Source: Panax quinquefolius
Lineage: Eukaryota > Streptophyta > Magnoliopsida > Apiales > Araliaceae
NCBI GenBank assembly: GCA_020205615.1
Contig: CM035153.1
Span: 81,667,853 to 81,731,852 of the forward strand
Direction of reading: 5' to 3'
Length of the DNA stretch: 64,000 bases
Of the stretch, positions 8,905-21,419 are shown in pieces (the first letter of the stretch is position 1; every line of letters starts with the position of its first letter). Made by a program: the position numbers and the translations under genes. A model generated the notes under the pieces. That model worked only from the letters and a program-made list of their open reading frames with translations, ran no database searches and had not been told where the DNA came from.

Positions 8905-11835
8905 TGTGACGCCCCCAAAATAGATATACATCACCTATTCTGAGTCACCAAATACATGGTACAGAATACAAATACAATATTTAATATACAACAAGAGAGT
9001 TGTGAGTTTTAACACAAATACTGTCTTTAAGACAATATCCACTCTCAGAATAAGTCCTCATTACATTTATTGTCACACTATTTAACAGAATAGTGAGGAC
9101 TACTAATACTATCATCTGGTCCATCACTCCATTCCCCGACTCGTCCCACCTATATTCTCATTTCACGAAGAGAATAAAGGAAAGAAAGGGTGAGCTCAAC
9201 TAGCCCAGTAAGAGATATTATGACTAAGATAATGCAGAATAAATTATCATTAGTCTATAACAATGTTAAACTGATAAAATACAAAAGACATCAAGTTTAA
9301 CTACAGCGGGACAAGCAATCCATTAAAAGAGTTAAGTAGAGAATAAAATCTACTATCTTTTATCATTTAAAAGGTTTTTCATCACTTTTATCGATGGGAC
9401 TCAGCTTAATAAATAATCCACATCATCCCTGCACTACGGCCAATGATATTCATTAGTATCATGACCATAAATTATCCATGCACTACGGGCCAAGGATATT
9501 CGTGTATTCATCAATGGTCATGATCATGCCAACAACTGTCCATCAATGCACTATGGGCCAATGAGGACTTTTATCACATCATTTGTAACATTACGGTCAT
9601 GATTATACCGAATAATCCCATGTCATAATCATACCAAGTCCATCTATGCACTAAAGGCCATAGATGACTTTCAAAAAAAATATAAACATGAGGATGATGA
9701 CAATGATATAAGAATTCCATAAAATAAGTTCACGAATTAATTTATCCAGGAACTAATAATGTCCAAATTGTCAACATGATACTTCTTTGTAGAGTAAAAT
9801 TCAAGAATGCTCAGAAGAATATTTCCATGAAAAGATCTTTGGATGAAGCGCAAATATCAAGGATATTCCACTAATTTCATAGAGTATAGAAGTCAAAACT
9901 TTAACCAACCGAGTATAATAAGGAATGGAATAACAAAAGAAATCACTAAGCATGCGGTAGAATCACGACAAAGCGTGTTATTCCAATGAATAATAAAGAT
10001 TTAAACCAGTCCCAAGTAAAAACACAGACAAATATTCCAATGTAATAATAAAGATTTTAACCAGTCCCACGTAGAAACGCATGAGACGTGATATTCCAAC
10101 AGTAATAATAAAAGATGAACCGTGTTCGGCGTAAAATGCATAGACAGGATGTTCCAACAGAATAATAAAGACGGAACCAGGTCATGGGTAAAGCACAGAT
10201 AGGATGTTCTAACGGAATGGTAAAGAATGAAATAACAGAAGAATTTCACAATGTATGTGGTACTTCGCATAGACAGGTTATTCCAACATAATAATAAAGA
10301 ATGGAATAACAGAAGTTCTCTTCATGAATACAAAAGAAATAATACCCCTTACCTCAGAAGAAACTAGATACTGGAATAATGAGGTAGCAGGCTTCTCTTC
10401 TTCTATAGATTTTCTCTCTATAATTTCTCTCTATAATAATTGCTCTATAGCTTTAGTGAATTGGTGAGAAATGAAGGAAGAATGAACTTCTATTTATAGA
10501 AAAATATAGTTTCAATAATTGCACGTTTTGGGGCTCGAAAAATTACAGTACAATACCTCCAACTTTTCCTTTATTTTTAATTTAGTCATGGAAGTATTAT
10601 CAAACTTGCACCACCTCCCCTAATAGTAAATAATGTGATTCAATAGTAAATCATGTGACTCAATAGTTCTAGAAATGTGAAAATACGAATTATAGTATAG
10701 TACCTCCATCTATACCTCCATTTTTAACTTAGTCATGCAAGTATTATCAATCTTGCACCAACTCCCCTAATAGTAACAAGAATGTGAATCAATAGTACAC
10801 ACATGTGAACAAATAGTTATAATCATGTGAAATAATAGTAATCAATTGCTCATTTATCCGGTTAAATACCCGATTGGTCAATATAACCTCCAGACATCAA
10901 TTATTATCGAAATAAATGTCAATTTTCACTAACACAAATAATTCCAACACAACGAAACTATTTCTATCAACAATATAAATTTTGAAATTTCGAAGTTTGA
11001 CTTTTCCCAAAAAAGTCAACTATTAACTTTTTGACCAAAAAGTTAATCCCAAAAATTTTTGTGTTTATAGACTATTTTTACTAATTTCATCGTTCTGGAC
11101 TCAAATATCACGTCCGCGTCTTCAAATTCAACTCCGAACATAACTTTAATTTTAATAACATTCATCATTAATATTATAACTCACAATATTTATCAACCAG
11201 GTCATTCCCAGGAAAGAGGGGGCTTTCCAATAAGGATTTCTCCCTATTGGCACGCAATTAGGTGACCAAACCTCTCCTTGACAGAACTTCTAGACATTGC
11301 AAATATTGCAATTTAATAATATGAATAACTTTGTCGTCTCAATTATTGATTTAATAAAATAACATATTATGCAGTTGATACTATGACAATAATCGAATCA
11401 ATAATATGAGAGATATGATGCAGCAATTACTGTAGCAATAATTGAGTATAACTGAGTGACTTCTCATATAAGCATCAATAATCAATACCGTGTGCTACTA
11501 TGCAACCACGCGTATTACTATACTTTTACTACCGAGTAGTTCAACAATGATAATTGTGAAACTTCCGCCGTTATTTTCATAAAAATATTTTGTCGCTTTC
11601 TCAATCGACAATAATTACATTGTGGGGTCCACCAATGATTGCGGCTCGTTATTTAATATTCCCTGCTAAAATGAATATTCCCCGACCAATCGAATATAAT
11701 ATAACAACTTACATACTTTGCAGAATTTATAAATACTACCCACAACTATAACATTATAACAAATTCATTCCATAATATTAAAAAAAAATATTTTGAGAAA
11801 TTTAAATCTTTATTCATAAAATCTGGGGTCTCACA
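8905..11835 (-). repeat. 5' LTR of element B (2.93 kb)
   Basis: On the minus strand it begins TGTGAGACCCCAG at 11835 and ends GGGGGCGTCACA at 8905, next to the PBS; TGTGA/TCACA form the terminal inverted repeat. Inside, 9430-9670 holds four to five imperfect repeats built on a gcactacgggccaatga core, and 9990-10300 holds imperfect repeats built on attccaacagtaataataaag. No coding sequence is visible. Its 11514-11835 part is repeated at 5341-5662. Confidence 0.9.
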
Positions 11836-12039
11836 TCTTTGTTGCGGTTGCTAGCTGTCGGAAAGTGAAAGCTTGAGCTGCAATATTGTTATTGCCCACG
11901 TCTTTAGAGGCAGCATTATCATTTGTAGCATCAATAGAGGGCCTTCTAGGTGTAGGCTTATTGCTTATAACTTCACTTGGGACCCTTCTGTGGTTCCCTA
12001 CTACGCAACATACGCCGCAACATTGTAATGCCTTCTCAT
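11836..12039 (-). pseudogene. N-terminal fragment of an RLCK-VII/PBS1-like protein kinase, cut by element B
   Basis: On the minus strand a translation contains CCGVCCVVGNHRRVPSE near its start and ends NNNIAAQAFTFRQLATATK exactly at the LTR. The AQxFTFxxLAxATK signature directly precedes the kinase domain in receptor-like cytoplasmic kinases of subfamily VII (PBS1-like), which act at the plasma membrane in immune and developmental signalling. The Cys-rich start could suit acylation. The nearest upstream ATG (12039) is one base out of frame, and that frame soon meets a stop, so either this is a frameshifted pseudogene or the true start is elsewhere. The kinase domain would lie where element B sits and is not seen elsewhere in the window. 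Assignment is from a short motif only. Confidence 0.5.
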
Positions 12040-12544
12040 AGAAATAATCATCGTTAAAGTTATACTACTATCAAGTATGTTTTGATTCACATTTTCAAAA
12101 TAAAATCTTAAAAGATGACTCTTTTCATGGATAAACAAATGCCAAGGCAACCTTTGGCCAACATTTTAGGAAAACTTTTCAATAAAATACAGATAATACA
12201 GAATTCTGTAGATGAGGCAAGTTAGTAAGCTCCCTTAAAAGGCAATATTTGCTGATAAATTGTTGTTCTAAAAGTAAAAATTAATCTCACAGTAAAATAT
12301 GCAAGAGGGCTCAATTTAAGAAGAATGTAACAATATTAGGCTAATTAATCCAAGAAACAAGAATAACTCGAGATATTGCTTCCAACAACCAAAGATTCTT
12401 TCATGTGAAATTAAGATGTACATTCTTACACTAGTGATCATGCAAAGTGGCTAAACAACGATGAAAATGTAACAACTAGAAAAACTAAAACCCTCTTAAT
12501 CAAATTCAAGTTGACAAAAGATTGTGTAGCATACTTTTCATATG
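12040..12544. other. Non-coding flank, possibly upstream region of the kinase fragment
   Basis: About 500 bp of AT-rich unique-looking sequence lie between the kinase fragment and the Athila fragment. No ORF, promoter element or repeat can be supported. By position it could be the 5' UTR or promoter of the kinase gene. Confidence 0.3.
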
Positions 12545-12559
12545 CGATCATCTTTCCAT

Positions 12560-13073
12560 ATGCGCCAATCTGAACCGATATGCAAAGGTGTGGAATCTCT
12601 TCATATGCGCCAATCTGATGGCGTCCACTCACCAGCATGACATTCCAATGTTTGCCATTATTCTATAGGGGATTATTACTGGGAAATATATCGATTTTGG
12701 ACATCTGCTCCATCAGAATATGTTGTGCTACATGCGGGGGAGTACCACTGGTAGTATTCCACATGCGTCAGCTGCGATGCATCTATGCGCCCAGGCTGGA
12801 GTTGATTGGGAGGATGAACAGGTCCAGATGTCGAGCCAGGACATCACTCATGCCACCATAAAGAAATTTGAAGATTGGGCTTGTTGTACGGCACACCCAC
12901 GCGGCAAAGGATTTATACTACCCACTCCTCTATCAGTGCCTCCACCACAGCCAGCAGTGCCATCACATAGCCAGCAGTGCCATCCAGTCCTTCTACTACC
13001 ACTGCAGAGAGACATGATCGTTAGATTAGGCGATTGGAGAGGAATATGGACGCTCTACATGGCAACTTCATAG
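12560..13073 (+). pseudogene. Athila post-integrase ORF ('plant transposon protein'), C-terminal part
   Basis: The frame reads LNRYAKVWNLFICANL, then GIITGKYIDFGHLLHQNMLC, GSTTGSIPHASAAMHLCAQA and SQDITHATIKKFEDWA. It aligns collinearly with the ORF of element E at 26807-27445 (minus), for example SQDITHATIVKFEDWA there. This ORF lies between pol and the 3' LTR in Athila elements and corresponds to the family usually labelled putative plant transposon protein; its function is unknown. The N-terminal half is missing. A stop interrupts it near 12662, and frames shift near 12900-13000. Confidence 0.75.
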
Positions 13074-14385
13074 CTTTTATGGATGGATTATCTCATGCCC
13101 TGGCTTAGGCTTTTACGTAGCAGGGGACAGTTGTGGAGTGGTCTGTGTTCAGTTCTGCCATACCGTATCCGCCGTCAAATTCACCACCCGAGTCGGGTGG
13201 CCATGTCGATACATAGGGGAGTTTCCTTACCCTTTATCTCCATTGAGGACAATGAAAATTTTAGGTTTAGGGGTATTTATTGGGGTGTAATTAGTAGTTA
13301 GTTGCATATAGTTTTAATTGTATGTTTAGAATATAGTTTTAATTGCTTGTTTAGTATTTTTTTTAGTTAAATTTTACAGTTTTCTTTTGTTTTGTTTATT
13401 TAGTATGTGTTTAGTTGCATTGCATGGCATAATCCCACGTTTTTAGTCTGTTGAATTCCAGTATGGCCGATGATGATATTGATATGTGATAGATTTTTGA
13501 ACTCAGATGATAACTTAAGCTTAGTTATAATTTCATACATGATATAGTCTATTCATGTTGCTTTGATGTTATCGGATAGCACAACATTGTTATTATTTGC
13601 TTATTGGTTAGATTAGCACATGCTTTCCTTCTGAGGGGAAAAATTTATTTTTAATATAGAACTTTGTAGAAAATGAGTAACGACTATAAAGACACGGAAA
13701 TTCAAGTTGGGGGAACACATTGGGTATGCATGCTATATATAAAAAAATAAAAATAAAATATGGTGAATAAATATCATGGCTAGTATTGTTTCGTGGCCTT
13801 TGCTACTTGAGTCAGTATGCCCAAGGGGATGTCTCTACACCTAGCGCCCAAAAGCCTGAATGGTCTAGGAGTCATTGGTTGAAAGCTCGCTAAGGTAGCA
13901 CTGAAAAGCCTAAGGGAATGAGACATTGCACTGTCATAGAAAAAATAAAAATAATAATAAACACAGGAAAATGCAAAAATTGCCCTCGTGAGTGAATAAA
14001 AGCAGAATAAACCCTTTGTTGAACCATAACCTGTATTGATGTTTTGGATCAGTTGTGGTTCATTTATGCTCAAATTTCTTGACTTAAAACCTTAGTTTTC
14101 TTCTTCAGGAGCAATATCATGTGGAAACTTTGCCTTTATAAAGCTTATTTGTGATTATAGCACACACACAATACATCTTAGCAGCAGGTTGTGATTTTTA
14201 GATTGTATGTCTTTATGACTTTAGCTTAGTTTGATGCTTTGTTCATAAATCTTATTATTTCTCTGAGGCACATCTTATTGGAATTTATAACATGACTGAA
14301 ATTTTGGGATTCATTGTCATAGTATTATAGTTGCATAGCATGTAGTTTGCACTTTTGTTTGTTGCTTGAGGGCAAGCAATAGTTC
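13074..14385 (+). other. Untranslated 3' region of element C
   Basis: No convincing coding sequence. A short segment (13083-13301) is open but low in information. The rest is T-rich and ends in ggcaagcaatagttcaagtt before the PPT, the same context as in element E (25721-25760, inverted). Confidence 0.5.
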
Positions 14386-14400
14386 AAGTTTGGGGGTATT
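14386..14400 (+). other. Polypurine tract of element C
   Basis: The sequence tttgggggtatt sits immediately before the TGATAAGTAGG start of the LTR. The identical tract precedes the LTR of element E, which supports both assignments. Confidence 0.8.
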
Positions 14401-15898
14401 TGATAAGTAGGTTTTATACCTACTTATTGGATATCAACTTGCTAGAATTATGGAATAATCTCAAGTATTTTAGTGTCATCTTAGGCTTTTTATCTTTGTT
14501 TTATAGGTTGCATTAAGGAAACTCAAATGGCAAGCAATGGCATGGAAAGGGTATAGACTTGGTAACATGGTGAGCATGTGGTGAACTGAAGATGGAGCAT
14601 AGCATGTGCGTATAGAAATGGCATCTGCGAGGGGACAAGTGAAAGAAGAAAGAAGAGGATAACAGCAGCAAAGGGACAACAATGCGCCAAAGTAGTAGAA
14701 AGCGTAATCTGAAAGATAAGCGGCTACAAGGCCAAAGATGAAGAGTAAAAGTGGCGCACCCATTCCAGGAGGAGACCAGATCGCAATTTCAACACACCTG
14801 CGTGCCCCAAAAGGCTTACTGGGGTGGTGTATCATACTTTCCAAATTCTTCACAAATTGACTTTTCACTTAAAATTTAATGTAGCGTATTTTCCTAAAGA
14901 GGGTGTATTTGCAGGTTACGAGATTTTATTCAATCAATATTATTTTTCCATTTTAGGATTTTAAAAAGCTAGAGAGAGTTCTTAGCTATAGTTTACTATT
15001 TTGGCTTCTCTCTTTGGTTCTTAGTAGATTTTGATTATTAGGGTTTCAACTTGGTTTGATTGTGGATGTGAACTGAGTTGGGAGGTTTACTTTGGATAGA
15101 GATTTGTCAGATTTGCAATTTTCTATTCTCTTAACTCTCTTTGCTTTCATTATATTATCTCAATGCTTGAATCAAATCCCATAATGGTTATTGATTCAGA
15201 GATGAACTAATCACCATTATGGGATTCTAATGGAGCTTATTGCTTAATTCAAATCTATATGCCTCTTTGTTGCACTTGATTGATTATGTATGGATTGCCT
15301 AGCATGGTTGTGTATATTTTTTAGATGCTTGATCACCATCTACCTTAATAATTTGTATGGAATTGAAAGAGGAAGTACAAATTCAGATTTGGACATGTTA
15401 GCATGTGTTCGTGAAATGTGCATGTGATAGATTTTGTGATTCGTAATCCAGATAGACATATACCGGCTTACCATGTGTAGTCATTTGAGAGAGTGTGCAC
15501 TTAAATTAATATTACTTGTAAGTCACATAGAAATATAGTGAGTTAGGTAATATTGATATTCATATGAATTCTATCTATTTTGTGGATTTTATGTGATGTG
15601 GGCATGGTATATCGAAAGATAGCCATGTTTTACCTTCGTGCTTTCGACTTTCCATCCAAAGTAATTAATTAGGTTTAACAAGATGTGTATAATCTGGATG
15701 ATGCATTAAGTAAAATTAGGATCTAATATCTTTCAAATTTGAATCAATTTTGTGTTAATTAGCTTATTAGTTGATAATTGTTATTTTTAGTTAAATCGCA
15801 TCTTATTCACTCGTTTAAGTAGCCAAAAATAGCTATAAAGTTGTTGCATGATAGATTAGAGATAATTGTTTTTCTCCGTGGGAACGATACTTGACTTA
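14401..15898 (+). repeat. Truncated LTR of element C
   Basis: It starts TGATAAGTAGGTTTTATACC, whose first bases form a hairpin (ATAAGTAGG...CCTACTTAT), a feature shared with LTR E. It ends near tttctccgtgggaacgatac, which corresponds to tttctccgtggatcaatac about 130 bp before the end of LTR E. The 3' end of the LTR therefore seems lost at about 15898, and no PBS follows. Confidence 0.75.
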
Positions 15899-17452
15899 TC
15901 AATGAGGTCGGAAGTGTTTTTGTGGAGACTTCGGTTGGGAGGATGGCTTCGGCAGTGGGGGTTCAGAGATACTGACGATGAGAAGCGGGGTGGTTTTAGT
16001 GGTTTTTGGGGTAGCAAAAGATTAGCCGACCACGGTGATCGGTACTGGTTTAATGAGGCACACTGCAATAAGAGGAAGGATCAGGTGTTAGACTGAATAT
16101 GAGTATAAGTTGTTCAAGGGAAAATGAAATAATGAAGGGTTCGAACTTACGTTTGTGATCATATAGCTAAGAGTGGCTTAATAGTAGATCCATGATCCGG
16201 TCCAACTTTGGCATCTTGGTGATGAAGGTTTTGAACTCTTTGGCTTGCTTCTGTCTAAACATAGGGGATGTTATGGTGCCTTGGGAAGGATCGGCCCAGT
16301 CGGGGATGAGATGAGTGTCAGGGCCTCTGATGTAGAACTAGGTGGAGTACTACCCTTTGTTGCTAGATGGGGTCTTCATCTAGGTCAGGGATTTGGCATG
16401 TTTAGTTAGGCCGCATAATTTAAGCTCTTTGGATTTATGCATATTGTTCATAGCAAGGAAGAAGTCCATTCTAGGAGGGATTCCACATTCTAAATAGAAA
16501 ATAATGAAATAGATCAAGTAAATGTATTTGGTACCATTTGGGCGAATCCAATGCCGACCATGCTCAGGAAGGTGTTGATAAATGGGTGTAAGAGGAATCA
16601 GACTCCGTAATTTAGGGCGTAAAGTTATATCATAGTCCATCCGTCATGCCGAAGGTACATTCGATGGTGGCTTCTTGAAGCGTTGAGCTAGTGTGTGGCC
16701 GAAATTTGGTATTGTTGGGGATGGATATGAGATCGAACTTACTGATAGTGGATAGGGTGTTGATGTGGGTATAGGCTTTCAAAGAGGAGTACTTCTCCTA
16801 TATTTTGAGAATAACCAGCTCATCCTCAGAACGGATGGGGGAGGGGGTCTATTCGCTAGAAGATGAAGTGGTTATGTTGGTGGTATTGGTAGGAATCACT
16901 ATAGTTGAAGAGGAGACGGTGGGATTGGAGGTGTGGACGGTGATAACACTAATGGCTTCGGTGGAGATGGCGATAATGGTGGTGGAAATGATTGTAGCTG
17001 GGATGGAGACGATGGAAGGTGGGATAGAGATGGTGGGGCTACTTTTAGTGGTGGTAACGACTATTTTAGAGGTGGATGGGACGCTGGCGACAGGGACGTT
17101 CGAGGTGACATCAAAATTTGGGAGGACTTGTGGAAACTTTGTTATAAAAGGGAGGATTGCAATGAAGGAAGAAGATTGCAGATGGAGTTCGAATGGCTTG
17201 AAAAACTTAGATTTGGAAATTTGGTGGTTCATTTTGGGTGTAAGGGTTTTTTGAGGTGATTGGCCCTTTAACTTCGCACGTTCTCCTAAGTACGACAGGT
17301 TAATTGTTTTTTTGGTAATGATGGGGGTCCTAGCAGTAAGTGTTGGGTAAAGAGCTGATGTGCCCAACCTTAGTTTTGGTGTTTTCTCATTTAATATTCA
17401 ATTTTTGAACTCTTTCATTAAATGTCCCATTATAATTAAAGATTAGGGGCAA
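15899..17452 (-). pseudogene. Unidentified decayed ORF, retrotransposon-like
   Basis: I do not recognise this region firmly. On the minus strand a Ser/Thr-rich stretch (17367-16849, many TTTKSSPTISIP-like repeats) is followed by ITLRPKLRSLIPLTPIYQHL (about 16630-16570), then NGTKYIYLIYFIIFYLECGI and, after stops, FYIRGPDTHLIPDWADPSQ (about 16340-16280) and EFKTFITKMPKLDRIMDLLL. The last part resembles the N-terminal gag-like ('transposase 28-type') ORFs of some plant gypsy elements. Several stops break it. Purine-rich base composition on the plus strand (16805-17100) sets it apart from its neighbours. It could also be a captured host fragment. Confidence 0.35.
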
Positions 17453-19248
17453 TGTTTGTAAGGGTTTGTGAAACTCAAAGACACAATCAAATTGCAAAAT
17501 TACCAAAAGTAAAGTAAAATCAGATTTTAAAATTTTTCACAAACCAATTACACGGATCATCTTTTATGCATATTATTAATTATAACGAATAAAAAGAAGT
17601 TATGAAATCATACCGTTGTAGATACGAGCTTCAACAGATACAAGTTCAACTCCTACTTCTCCGCGATCTCTTTGAATCTCTGGGTAGATTCCTTCCTTTG
17701 ATCAATGTTAGCCACCTAAGTGTATGGCCTCTACAGGTGATCCACCAAGGAAGAAGAATTTTCAAGAAGAATGTTGTATTGGCTCAAACCCTAGTTTTTT
17801 CTATCTCTATAGAAAAAGGGGGCGTACTCTCCAACTATTGGAATCACGTATATTTGATATTTGATCTAAGACTCCTTTTATAAAGATATCAGGTAACCCT
17901 ATTTAATTAAAATAAGGTATTATTTATGTAATTAAATTCCTTTAATTAAATAGGCTCCCTAATCTTATTAGGGATAATTAATTAAACTTATTTAATTAAT
18001 TAGGCTCCCTAATCTTATTAGGAATAATTAATTAAACTCATTTATTTAATTTTACCTTCTAATCCTATTAGGAATAAATGACAGTACTTATATTAAAATT
18101 AATTCCTAAACTCTTTTAGAAATTAAAATAATTATAATTATAATAATATTAATAAGACACCTCTTATTAATTTATATTTAATATTTCAAAATATTAAATA
18201 ATAACTATTAAAATTATTTAATTTACTCTATCACCATAGATTAAATTAAATATACTTAACATATTATTACGATTATGCCATTAACTTCTTAAATAATTAT
18301 TCTTCCTTTTATGGTGTGACCCTCTGTGTTCTCAATTTTAAATCGTTTATGAATAAATTAATTAGAACAATTCTAATCTTATTTAAATAAATAAAACTAT
18401 TAATTTATTTAAATAAATAATATTATTCTCTGATAAGGATAAACCTCCTAGCGATCAGCGACTTTCTAGATAATATAGATTTCAACATTAATCATAAAAG
18501 AACCTTTGAGTAAATAGTTACCGTACAATTCAATCCTTCCACCATACAATGTCCTAATTAAATATAAGACATGGAATTACTGCCAAATCTTATTTTATTT
18601 AATTATATCCATTTCGATTTCTAAATGCACAACTCCTAATAAATTCAAATTAGAAACTACTTTCTAATTTCATTCTACCTTGGCCAAGGATTCCTGGGTT
18701 GTCATTTATCGAATCACATAAGACATTTCTCTTTCTTTACTAGACGTGGTAGATTCTTTATTGATCATTCATTATCTCCATATATAACTTATTACACCCA
18801 AGCATACCCTTTGATATACTCTAAGAGTCTTAAGGAATAAGTCAAAGTGTAATTCATTATATATAAGATACTATGATGATATCAAGTCTAAGGATCATTT
18901 GTACTACTATCACTACAGGAATTCCTATTGACAGTCAAGTAAAACTCCATTAGGTATTCCTTAGCGAGTCACGTTCATTGAACTTATTCTCCAATAAGCA
19001 CCTGCATACTTGCTTTAGTGTCTCCACGCAAATGATCATGAGATTAATCATCCTCATCTAACGAGCAAGCAACGCACATACCAATCTATCCGAATTCACT
19101 AATCCCCTTTTTAGTAATCCATTGATTGGAAACATTTAAGTTTTAAGCTATCTAAGAATTTAGATCTCATTAGCATGATCTCATCATAATGAAAGTAGTA
19201 TGCACACAAGCCAATCATATTTGATGATAAAGCATATACTTTATAACA
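17453..19248 (-). repeat. Copia-type LTR, inverted relative to element D
   Basis: Read on the minus strand it runs TGTTATAAAG...TTACAAACA (TGT/ACA ends, about 1.8 kb) and aligns over most of its length with the plus-strand LTR at 19325-21073. For example, 17630-17850 pairs with 20690-20920, 17930-18060 with 20480-20600, and 19010-19110 with 19450-19560. The first about 75 bp of the two LTRs differ. No PBS or PPT is visible at its ends, and the flanks ggcaa/aactt are not a target duplication. It is a solo or truncated LTR. Confidence 0.8.
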
Positions 19249-19324
19249 AACTTATTCATTTATTAATAAAAAGTATTAATTTATTAAAGGCTTTTAATTA
19301 TCTACATGATGTTATTTTATAATA

Positions 19325-21073
19325 TGTGATAAACCCATAATTTTAAGTAATGTTTTTAGAATAATGATGATGATCATTCTAATGAGATATAAATTCTTAA
19401 AAAGCTGAAAACTAAAATAGTTCCCAATCATTGGATTACTAAATTGGGAATTAGTGAATCCGAATAGATTGGTACATACGTTGCTTGCTCATTGGATGAG
19501 GATGATTGATCTCATGATCATTTGTGTGGAGACACTAAAGCAAGTATGTAGGTACTTATTAAAGAATAAGTTCACTAAACGTGGCTAGCTAAGAAATACC
19601 TAATGGAGTTTTACTTGCATGTCAATAGAAATTCTTGTAGTGATAGTAGTACTACAAGTGATCCTTGGACTTGAGATCATCATAGTATCTTGTATATGAT
19701 GAGTTATACTTTGACTTATTCCTTAAGACCCTTAGGGTATATCAAAGGGTATGCTTGGGTATAATAAGTCAGATATAGATATAATGTATGAAAGCAATAA
19801 AGAATCTACCACTTCTAGTAAAAGAAGAGAAATGTCCTATGTTATTCGATAAATGATAACCCAAAGACTTTGGTTAAAAGCGTAATGAAATTAGAAAGGA
19901 CTTTCTAATTTGCATTATTTGGTGTCAGGCCTTTAAGAATCGAAATACATATAATTAAATAAAATAAGACTTGACAAAGAATTCCATGTCTCAGATTTAA
20001 TCGGGGACATCAGATGGGTGGAATGATTGAATTGCAGACGCAAGAACTATTTACTCAAAAGTTCTTTTATGATTAATGTTAAAATCTATATTATCTTAAA
20101 AGTCGCCGATCGCTAGGAGGCTTATCCCTATCAGAGAATAAATATTATTTATTTAAATAAATTAAAAGTTTAATTTATTTATTTAAATAAGATTAGAATT
20201 GTTCTAATTGATTTATTCACAACCTGCTTAATATGGAGAACCTAAATGGTCACACAATAAAAGGAAGAATAATTATTTAAGAAGTTAATGGTATAATCGT
20301 AATAATATAGTTAAGTGTATTTAATTTAATCTATGGTGATAGAATAAATTAAATAGCTTAATATTTATTATTTAATATTTTAGAAATATTAAATATATAA
20401 ATTAATAAGCGAGTCTTATTAATATTATTACAATTATTATTATTTTAATTTCTAAAGAGTTGGAAATTAATTTAATATTAGTACTCTCATTTATTCCAAA
20501 TAAGATTAGAGGTTAATTAATTAAAAGATTTTAGTTAATTATTCCTAATAAGATTTGGAGCATAATTAATTAAAGGAGTTTAATTAATTAAAATAAAACT
20601 CAAATCCTTAATTGTTAAGGATGGTTGCCAACATCTATAAATAAGAGAAGTCTTATTATGGGTGAAGTTAGTTGACGCTTTCACAACATACATGATTCCA
20701 ATTGTTGAAGAGTACGCTCTTTTTCTATATAGATAGAAAACTAAGGTTTAGCCAACCACCTTTCTTCTCGAATATTTCTTCTTCCTTGGTGGATCACCTC
20801 TAGAGGCCAAACACTTGGGTGACTAACATTGATCAAAGGAAGGAACCAAACCCAGTGGATTCAAGTTGAACGCGAAAAAGATTGGAGGTGAACTTGTACC
20901 TGAGGAAGCTCGAATCTTCAAGGGTATGATTCTTGTTTTTCATATTTTCGTTTAATTAATAATTGTGCATAAAGGATGATCCGGGTATATGGTTTGTAAA
21001 ATTTCAAAACTCTGATTTTCCATGCGTCCGCTTATTTTGTGCAATTTAATTACGTTCATGAATATTACAAACC
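19325..21073 (+). repeat. 5' LTR of copia element D
   Basis: It begins TGTGATAAACCC and ends near TATTACAAACC, a few bases before the PBS, about 1.75 kb. The right edge is uncertain by about 5 bp. It is AT-rich and non-coding, and forms an inverted pair with 17453-19248. Confidence 0.8.
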
Positions 21074-21077
21074 TAAT

Positions 21078-21098
21078 ATTGGCATCAGAGCCAAACCT
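21078..21098 (+). other. Primer binding site of copia element D
   Basis: attggcatcagagccaaacc resembles the copia primer binding site TGGTATCAGAGCC (tRNA-Met) with one change. It marks the LTR/leader border. Confidence 0.75.
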
Positions 21099-21254
21099 TT
21101 ATGCGAATTATTAATTATTTTAATTTGATATGTATATTGATATATGTTTACAACAATTTAATTGGGCATAATTTTTTTGTATAAAATTTATTTAAAAAAA
21201 ATCAAAACCGTAATCATTTCGCTGATCCTGCAACATGCACGGAACTTTAATTCG

Positions 21255-21315
<61 letters not shown>

Positions 21316-21419
21316 GTTCTTAATAATTTTATAATTAAAATAAAGAGTTTATTTTAATTTTAAAATTAGATTTCATGCTAACTAATTAGAGTTAGAATTG
21401 GATTCCATGATAACTAATT

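Larger units (their letters stand above)
5341..11835 (-). mobile_element. Element B: decayed Tekay-like chromovirus
   Basis: Reading the minus strand, the order is 5' LTR (11835-8905), PBS, Gag with two zinc knuckles, protease, a gap where reverse transcriptase should be, the end of RNase H, the integrase C-terminus, a chromodomain tail, PPT and a truncated 3' LTR (5662-5341). The surviving 322 bp of 3' LTR match 11514-11835 of the 5' LTR throughout. The right end abuts a kinase-gene fragment. The left end is a deletion junction, so no target-site duplication can be tested. Confidence 0.88.
12545..15898 (+). mobile_element. Element C: 3' part of an Athila-type retrotransposon
   Basis: Only the 3' end is present: the C-terminal half of the post-integrase ORF, an untranslated stretch, the polypurine tract and the beginning of an LTR. 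The LTR start TGATAAGTAGGTTTTATACC and the tract before it match element E on the opposite strand, but the remainder diverges, so C and E are related families. The left end is truncated inside the ORF and the right end inside the LTR. Confidence 0.85.

Noticed and set aside
19249..19253. Target-site duplication for the inverted copia LTR
   Set aside because: Flanks are ggcaa on one side and aactt on the other; they do not match.
17453..21073. A DNA transposon with very long terminal inverted repeats
   Set aside because: The right arm ends in a copia PBS followed by copia gag, and the arm lengths and ends fit LTRs. No transposase lies between the arms.
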